A stretch of DNA of 64,000 bases from DASXZH01 sp036502005 (lineage in GTDB: Bacteria > Armatimonadota > Fimbriimonadia > Fimbriimonadales > Fimbriimonadaceae), in the NCBI GenBank assembly GCA_036502005.1, contig DASXZH010000071.1, forward strand, positions 1-64,000. Direction: 5' to 3'. The notes beneath the pieces are model-generated. The model did not search any database. It was given only the letters and a program-made list of their open reading frames with translations, and had not been told where the DNA came from. Shown here in pieces: positions 58,673 to 64,000 of the stretch. The translations under genes were made by a program, and so were the position numbers. The first letter of the stretch is position 1, and each line of letters begins with the position of its first letter.

Positions 58673-59965
58673 CTAAACCGCCTCAGCTTCAAGCTGAGGC
58701 GGATCCGGATCGACCATCCGCTCGCCCTCATGTGGGTTCACAATGTTCCTTGGCAGCATTGCGATCGGAATGAAAATGAGTGCCGTAAAGGCGGTCGATA
58801 TCCCCAATGCCAGGGCAAATCCACCCTGATCGTACAGCCAAGAGCCAAAAATGTCGCTCGCGTCGCCGGCGAACGTGAAGGCGCCAATAGTGAGCATGTA
58901 AGCCACTCCCTCTAGTTCTTTGGGGCAGCACCGAACCAGAAGGTCGTAATACGATCCAAGCGCCACGCCACACGATAAACCTGCCAAGAAACTCACAACG
59001 TTGGCATCAGGCGGCCCATGGATAAGAAGAAACGCCGGCCCGCCGATGACGGCCAGGACGGTGCCCCAGTTCAACAAGGGCTTGAATCGAAACTTCGTAC
59101 AGAGAATCGGATATATAACGGCGCCCGCAACGTTGCCAAAACGGAGCCACGCCTGCGAAACCCCGAACGCGCTTTCGCTCAAGTGAATGTGATTGGTAAG
59201 AAAATAGAACAGGGGCGTTCCCCAGCCTGGAGCGAACTCAAAAAGGAAAAGAACTATCGCGGGAAGATAGATCGCCTTGTGCCGAAGCAAGCGGCGCACA
59301 GACTCGCCAACGTTCTCCGGAATCACACTCACGAAGACTTCATCGCCCGAGCGAAATATGGACTTTGGCCTCCAGAAGGCCATTGCCATAACGGCCAGGC
59401 AAACTACACCAGAAGCCAAGAACGGAACTTGATGGCCAAACCGCTCGTCGATTTTGCTCCCGAAGTATGTGCTGTAGATAACGGACCCGCGCACAGTGAT
59501 GAGCGCGATAGCGGAGAGCCTGCCCATCATGCCGAAATCCTTTGCGATGGCGGCCAATAGGCCCTGAGCAGCAGCTCCCAGTACAGCCGAGAATATTGAG
59601 ATCACGAACATCCCGGCAAGCATTACGCCATAGGTATGCGGAGCAAATGCCATCCAGACATAAACAATGGCCATCAGGATTGGAACGGCAAAGAAATAGC
59701 CCCGATCTCCTTTGCCCAACGGTCGCCAGCGGTCGCGCAAAAAGCCGAACGCGAATCCAATAAAGAACGGTGAATCGGTCAAAAATCCAAATGTGGAATT
59801 CTGGACAGCGGTCAGATGGAGTTGATCCTTAAGAATGAACTGGACGGGAACCGCAATGAGCCCGACGGCGGCCAAGTTGTACAACGCCATCATAATGAAC
59901 GTGTAAAAGCCGACGAGTTGCGTGGTCGACGGTTTTAGGCGTTCGGGTCTAAAATATTTGGCCAC
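58673..59965 (-). CDS. MFS-type transporter (folate-biopterin-like)
   Basis: A 430-residue membrane protein with about twelve helices and conserved MFS/BT1 features: GFAFGFLRDRWRPLG near the second helix and DIFGSWLYDQGG near the eleventh. The BT1-like branch transports folate or biopterin, but the assignment is at family level. GTG 59965 is preceded by TAAAGT (spacing eight). The last codons are part of a hairpin terminator. Confidence 0.72.
   Translation of the reverse strand: MAKYFRPERLKPSTTQLVGFYTFIMMALYNLAAVGLIAVPVQFILKDQLHLTAVQNSTFGFLTDSPFFIGFAFGFLRDRWRPLGKGDRGYFFAVPILMAIVYVWMAFAPHTYGVMLAGMFVISIFSAVLGAAAQGLLAAIAKDFGMMGRLSAIALITVRGSVIYSTYFGSKIDERFGHQVPFLASGVVCLAVMAMAFWRPKSIFRSGDEVFVSVIPENVGESVRRLLRHKAIYLPAIVLFLFEFAPGWGTPLFYFLTNHIHLSESAFGVSQAWLRFGNVAGAVIYPILCTKFRFKPLLNWGTVLAVIGGPAFLLIHGPPDANVVSFLAGLSCGVALGSYYDLLVRCCPKELEGVAYMLTIGAFTFAGDASDIFGSWLYDQGGFALALGISTAFTALIFIPIAMLPRNIVNPHEGERMVDPDPPQLEAEAV
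58678..58702. terminator. Bidirectional-type hairpin inside the MFS gene's 3' end
   Basis: CCGCCTCAGC (58678-58687) and GCTGAGGCGG (58693-58702) form a ten-base stem with loop TTCAA. It lies just after the hydrolase stop and encodes the last residues QLEAEA of the convergent MFS protein. A short T-rich piece follows on the minus strand, none on the plus strand. Confidence 0.7.
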
Positions 59966-60000
59966 GGGTTTCGACTTTACCTAAAGAGAGGAAATCCAAC

Positions 60001-60219
60001 TCAGCCGGATGAGTCGTGTTTCTTCAGCCATGCTCTTCCCTTTTCGGCGAAGTGCTCATCGACTTCATCCTCCGTTACAAACTCTCCTGACTCGATCTCC
60101 GCATCAGCCTTTTCGATGTGTGCCAACCGGTCCGTCGTAAACATGGCTTGAATCGCGGAGTTCTCATCCTGTAGGTGACTCCTTCCAGCATCCTTTACAA
60201 AGCCCGATCTGTATTTCAA
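60001..60219 (-). CDS. Small acidic protein, antitoxin-like
   Basis: A 72-residue protein. The second half, FTTDRLAHIEKADAEIESGE and VDEHFAEKGRAWLKK, resembles short antitoxin or addiction-module proteins, but no toxin gene is adjacent. A TTG 60219 lies one base after the GH3 gene stop and would couple it; the alternative is ATG 60144 (47 residues). Function is unclear. Confidence in the start is low. Confidence 0.5.
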   Translation of the reverse strand: MKYRSGFVKDAGRSHLQDENSAIQAMFTTDRLAHIEKADAEIESGEFVTEDEVDEHFAEKGRAWLKKHDSSG

Positions 60220-60220
60220 G

Positions 60221-62830
60221 TTAGTGATCCTTTATGAGCCTGGAAACGGTCACAGTTCCTTTCTGACGAATGTCCGCCGAACTCGATCCAATCATAATGT
60301 CAAACGTCTCCGCTTCCACAACTCGGTGCATCTGCGCGTCCCACATGGATAGCTGGGCGAATCCAACCGGGAAGCTGACTGTCTTTTTCTCGCCCGGTTG
60401 CAGGGCTATTCTTTCAAAGCCCTTAAGCTCCTTAATGGGCCTGATCACGCTGGAAACTTCCTGGTGAATATAAAGCTGGACAACCTCATCGCCGGCCTTT
60501 TGGCCAGTGTTGCTAACGTCTACCGACACCTGATAAGGATAGGAACCGCTGATCTTTAAGTTCGAATATTCAAAAGTCGTATAGCTGAGCCCGTGGCCGA
60601 ACGGGAACAACGGATCGCCGGAAGAATCGACATACCCATAGCCGCGGCCGGTGGGCTCATAGTTGTAATAAAGCGGGCACTGGCCTACAGTCCTTGGGAA
60701 GGTCACCGGCAACTTGCCGCCCGGGTTGGAATCGCCAAATAAGGTATCGGCAAGAGCTTTTGGGCCTTCCTCGCCGGGATACCATGCATCCAAAATGGCG
60801 GGAACTTGATCTACCCAGCCTTCCATGGTTACGGGCGCGCCGGCCACGAGCACGACAACAACCGGCTTGCCAGATGCGGCCGCCGCTTTGATAACATCAA
60901 CTTGGTTACCAGGTAACCCTAAATAGGCACGGTCTTGACCCTCGCCTTCACGGATTCCCGCAAAAACAATCGAGCAATCTGCCGCGTTTGCCGCACTGGA
61001 AACCTGGTTAATGAAACCATTTCCGGCTTGCTCGTCAACCCAGCCGACTTTGGCGATGGCGTCTCCGGTGCCCTGGAAGTATTCGACTTTAATCGGAACC
61101 CTCTGGCCCGCTACCAGATTTATATGGGCGAGCACTGTTTGAGCAGAATGCGTCGACCATTGATCCGCGATCAACTTATCGTTGATCCAAACCCGCATTC
61201 CGTCATCTGAGGTCGCGGCAATCGTGTAGGTGGAGGTTTTTGGGGCGGTTAGGAACCCCGTCCATCTGGTGGAATAGTTTTCGAGTGGAAAGCCTTCCTT
61301 CGGCGCTTTCTGGCCCCAATCGAAGCTGACTGAAGGGTCAACTCTGGTAAACGCGGGCTCACCCTTCAAATCTATATTTGTAAAGTATTCGGCTTTGAGG
61401 CCGGGCTGGCCGTCCGGCGTTTGCAAAGCTTCTGTTGGGATTGCAGGCAAAGCGCCGTCGGGGCTGATCGTACAACCGGGCACGAAATCGAACTGAGTCT
61501 CAGGCTGCTTTTGCTTCAAACCATCCAAAAGGCTGGGAAGATTATCCAGTTCGCCGCTATAGCCTCCAAGCGGCGTCGGCCCGTCCGCAATGTCACCGAA
61601 GACGGCAATCCGTTTTACGTTTTTAGAAAGCGGTAGGGTCGCATTCTCGTTCTTCAGCAAAACCATCGACCGTCGCGCGGCTTCCTCAGCCAAATCGCGA
61701 TGGGGTTGGGAGTTGGCAAGCGCGGCAGCTTTTGCCGGGTCGACCATTCTGTCATCGAACAAACCCAGTTTGAACTTGATTCGAAGAACTCGGGAAACCG
61801 ATTCGTCGATCGTTTTCATTGAGATCAGCCCATCGCGTACCGCGTCATCCAGGGGCTTGCCAAAAACGAAAATGGTCGGGTCTTCGCAGTCCATGCCCGC
61901 GTTTAGTTCTAGCGCTGCTGTGTGCTCGTAGTCCCTCGCTTGGTGGAACATCTCGTAAACGTTATTGGCCGCGCCCCAATCTGAAATTGCAAACCCCTGG
62001 AAGCCGTATTCCTTGCGCAGAACATCGGTCAAGAGCCAGTGATTGCTAGCGCAGGGGATGCCATTGATGGCGTTGTAGCTAACCATGACGCTGCTTGCGC
62101 CACCGTCCTCAAACGCCATTCGGAACGGTTCCAAATAAATGTCGCGGAGTTCGCGCTCGGAAATATGAACGGAGTTGCTGTCCCGCCCCCCATCGCCGTA
62201 ATTGGCCACAAAGTGTTTGGGCGTTGCGGCAACACCGGCTTTCTCGAAGGCACTCACAAAGGCGACGGCGGTTTTGCCGGTTAGGTAAGGATCCTCGCCG
62301 TAGGTTTCTTCCATGCGTCCCCATCGGGCGTCGCGATCCACGTTAATAACGGGCGATAGAACCTGGCGAATGCCAATGGATCTGGTTTCGGAGGCAATCG
62401 CTTCCGCACATTGGTGAACGAAATCCGGGTCCCAAGTTGCTGCAAAGGCAATGGCCTGGGGGAAACTGACGTGGCCGTTTTGAATCAGACCATGCAGGGC
62501 TTCCTCGTAGGGCATGATGGGGATGCCAAGCCGGTTCTTCAGGCTCATCGTCTGGATCTCGTTCAGCTTTGTGGCAAGTTGCTCCGGGGTGAGAGTCCTG
62601 AGAGTCCAGATTCCCAAGCCGCCGCAGCCTATGGTTTGCAGGGGGCCTTCGTAAACGCTTGGCTTATTGTCGCTTCTCAGTTGGCCGAGTTTTTCGGCGA
62701 GAGTCATACGCTTCAGCAAGTCTTGAACGCGGGCTTCAACCGGAGCGTGTGGGTCTTTGTAGGTTTGGGCGAGCGATTGGCTTCCTAGAACTGCGATGCA
62801 TGCGGCAAGGAGTGCGAGTTTCCTCAACAT
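60221..62830 (-). CDS. Secreted GH3 beta-glycosidase with PA14 domain
   Basis: An 869-residue exported enzyme. A signal peptide (MLRKLALLAACIAVLGSQSLAQ) precedes the GH3 N-domain, with FVANYGDGGRDSNS and the nucleophile Asp in AISDWGAANNVYE. In the GH3 C-domain a PA14 module is inserted (about 480-620; GLKAEYFTNID, RWTGFLTAPKTSTYTIAATS, WINDKLIADQWS). A Fn3-like domain closes it (SGSYPYQVSVDVSNTG). PA14 insertions occur in beta-glucosidases and related enzymes for plant or microbial glycans. ATG 62830 rather than TTG 62869 gives the proper signal. Substrate not readable. Confidence 0.9.
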   Translation of the reverse strand: MLRKLALLAACIAVLGSQSLAQTYKDPHAPVEARVQDLLKRMTLAEKLGQLRSDNKPSVYEGPLQTIGCGGLGIWTLRTLTPEQLATKLNEIQTMSLKNRLGIPIMPYEEALHGLIQNGHVSFPQAIAFAATWDPDFVHQCAEAIASETRSIGIRQVLSPVINVDRDARWGRMEETYGEDPYLTGKTAVAFVSAFEKAGVAATPKHFVANYGDGGRDSNSVHISERELRDIYLEPFRMAFEDGGASSVMVSYNAINGIPCASNHWLLTDVLRKEYGFQGFAISDWGAANNVYEMFHQARDYEHTAALELNAGMDCEDPTIFVFGKPLDDAVRDGLISMKTIDESVSRVLRIKFKLGLFDDRMVDPAKAAALANSQPHRDLAEEAARRSMVLLKNENATLPLSKNVKRIAVFGDIADGPTPLGGYSGELDNLPSLLDGLKQKQPETQFDFVPGCTISPDGALPAIPTEALQTPDGQPGLKAEYFTNIDLKGEPAFTRVDPSVSFDWGQKAPKEGFPLENYSTRWTGFLTAPKTSTYTIAATSDDGMRVWINDKLIADQWSTHSAQTVLAHINLVAGQRVPIKVEYFQGTGDAIAKVGWVDEQAGNGFINQVSSAANAADCSIVFAGIREGEGQDRAYLGLPGNQVDVIKAAAASGKPVVVVLVAGAPVTMEGWVDQVPAILDAWYPGEEGPKALADTLFGDSNPGGKLPVTFPRTVGQCPLYYNYEPTGRGYGYVDSSGDPLFPFGHGLSYTTFEYSNLKISGSYPYQVSVDVSNTGQKAGDEVVQLYIHQEVSSVIRPIKELKGFERIALQPGEKKTVSFPVGFAQLSMWDAQMHRVVEAETFDIMIGSSSADIRQKGTVTVSRLIKDH

Positions 62831-62925
62831 GCGTTGGAGATTACCAGTGAACCCAGCTGCCTCGCGCAAATAACCCGGTAATCCCTAGCCTAAACACTGG
62901 GATCAAAAATTCCGAATTTTGATAT

Positions 62926-64000
62926 GTGGGCGTATTGCGCAAATACTTACGGGAGAACTGGCTGGCTCTCGGGTGTTTCCTGGTCGGAGTTCTCCTCGTA
63001 TGGGGCCAGTTACAATATCCCAGCCACTGGCTAAATGAGTGGGACGAGAGCCAACTGATCAACTCGGGCCGGATGCTTGCCCATGGCCACATGCCGGTTT
63101 ACGCCTTAAGCCCCTTCCTAGCATTCTTCTATCTGCCCTTTTTTGAACTGTTCAAACACAACCAAATGTGGCTTTTCGACGCCGCCACATGGGGCCACCG
63201 TGTTCTTTTCCTCGGCCTTTGGGGCGTTTTGTGGCTCATCGGCCGTGAGATTCTGCCGCGTGAGCAACGTGTCGCAATCTTGGTATGGCCGATCGTAACT
63301 TCGGCCTTTGCCGGCGTGGTTGCGAACTCGAGCGACGCTGCCTTCACCATCATGAGCGGGCTCGCGTTTTGGCAGCTCATGCAGTTCCGAATGACCCTAT
63401 CCTACAAGAATGCAGCCTGGATGGGCTTCTTCCTTGGACTCTCGGCGCTCTGCAGAGCGGATGGGCTTTTGCTCACCGTTCTTAGCACCATCATTCTTGT
63501 TTCTATTCTTTATCAGCGCGACAAATTGAAGCTGGGCGGCCCATTGTTGGGCGCGTTGCTATTGCCCGCCATCGCCGTCATTGGTATGGACCTCGGCTTG
63601 CAGCATAAGCTCACTGGGCAATCCTATCTGGGGTTGAAACCACGCTCCTATGTCGCTTTCGAACAGGGCCAAGGCGTTGTCTACGCCGACCAGTTTAAGG
63701 ATCAAAACCCAATGAGTGCGGGTTTGAAGTGGTCCCAAAAGCTTTACGGTCCCGCTACCAAGAACGATAACAGCATCTTTAAGGCCTTCACAAAGAACCC
63801 GCAGGCATTTACGGACCGGATGACGCGGCAGGTAAAGCAAGCCCCCAGGCAGGCTATCGACGCTTATTCGGATGCCAACATCAACCAGCCGGGAGGCATA
63901 CCCATAACCGGTATTGCATTTTTGATGGCAGTGGTTGCGGGTGGCATTTTCCTAGTCCGTGAACGCCAAAAAGGCTTGGCGACTATCTGCCTGGTGTGGA
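62926..64000 (+). CDS. Multi-span membrane protein, GT-C glycosyltransferase-like (partial, runs off the right edge)
   Basis: The frame is open from GTG 62926 to the window end (358 codons, no stop). It has a short basic N-terminus (GVLRKYLREN), then many hydrophobic helices (LALGCFLVGVLLVWG, FLAFFYLPFFELF, VLFLGLWGVLWLIG, ILVWPIVTSAFAGVV) separated by short loops. After the first helix NEWDESQLINSGRML has an acidic loop position typical of GT-C transferases that use lipid-linked sugars. The N-terminus has no recognisable signal. The family assignment is tentative because the end is missing. Confidence 0.6.
   Translation, partial: MGVLRKYLRENWLALGCFLVGVLLVWGQLQYPSHWLNEWDESQLINSGRMLAHGHMPVYALSPFLAFFYLPFFELFKHNQMWLFDAATWGHRVLFLGLWGVLWLIGREILPREQRVAILVWPIVTSAFAGVVANSSDAAFTIMSGLAFWQLMQFRMTLSYKNAAWMGFFLGLSALCRADGLLLTVLSTIILVSILYQRDKLKLGGPLLGALLLPAIAVIGMDLGLQHKLTGQSYLGLKPRSYVAFEQGQGVVYADQFKDQNPMSAGLKWSQKLYGPATKNDNSIFKAFTKNPQAFTDRMTRQVKQAPRQAIDAYSDANINQPGGIPITGIAFLMAVVAGGIFLVRERQKGLATICLVW

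Overview
The window looks like chromosomal DNA of an Armatimonadota bacterium, most likely of the Fimbriimonadia. The main clue is a type II pseudopilin with the FPVFAQAK continuation after its N-methylation helix and a DG-type C-terminal motif, a form typical of that phylum. Supporting clues are repeated TPR-sulfotransferases, secreted beta-propeller/Ig-like proteins, a moderately high GC content and very compact gene packing. The assignment is inference from family habits, not from a marker gene. Many genes start 5-8 bases after a TANNNT -10 box, which points to widespread leaderless transcription.

Layout. 1-0.9 kb: scarred edge with insertion-sequence-like direct repeats, a tiny membrane protein and the 3' half of a serine-type tRNA, as left by an integration event. 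0.9-2.8 kb: a secreted two-domain redox-like protein whose frame is interrupted by one TGA followed by Met-Cys (selenocysteine candidate or nonsense mutation). 3.0-6.6 kb: a translationally coupled operon of OsmC-like, acyl-CoA-dehydrogenase-like, PhnD-like and core-MetE proteins. 6.6-10.7 kb: lipoprotein, hypothetical proteins, Tat-exported alpha/beta hydrolase, tail-to-tail hicA and hicB, and a truncated UbiB kinase. 10.7-13.5 kb: nucleotidyltransferase and an arsenic operon (arsR with a metallothionein-like tail, arsC, aqpS). 13.5-15.4 kb: dispersed repeats around a secreted beta-helix protein.

15.4-25.7 kb: a five-gene oligopeptide ABC operon, a C39-like secreted protein, a fused AmiE-like/NamZ-like cell-wall enzyme and a class A beta-lactamase-like protein, plausibly peptidoglycan or peptide salvage. 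25.7-41.7 kb: an island with four TPR-sulfotransferases, a YkgJ-GT41 (O-GlcNAc transferase type) fusion, a flavin-dependent halogenase-like enzyme, a LacI-type sugar-binding lipoprotein, a pseudopilin, a small lipoprotein and a tandem GNAT. It looks like a modification locus acting on proteins, peptides or glycans. 42-48 kb: secreted BNR/sortilin-like protein, YcaQ-type DNA glycosylase, GNAT, a decayed two-gene HEPN-like locus and a metallopeptidase. 48.5-54.3 kb: three tandem paralogous secreted propeller/Ig proteins, two of which share a conserved upstream region. 54.5-64 kb: M48 peptidase, methyltransferase, frameshifted NUDIX gene, NTF2-like protein, alpha/beta hydrolase, MFS transporter, GH3 beta-glycosidase with a small partner, and an incomplete membrane glycosyltransferase-like gene running off the right edge.
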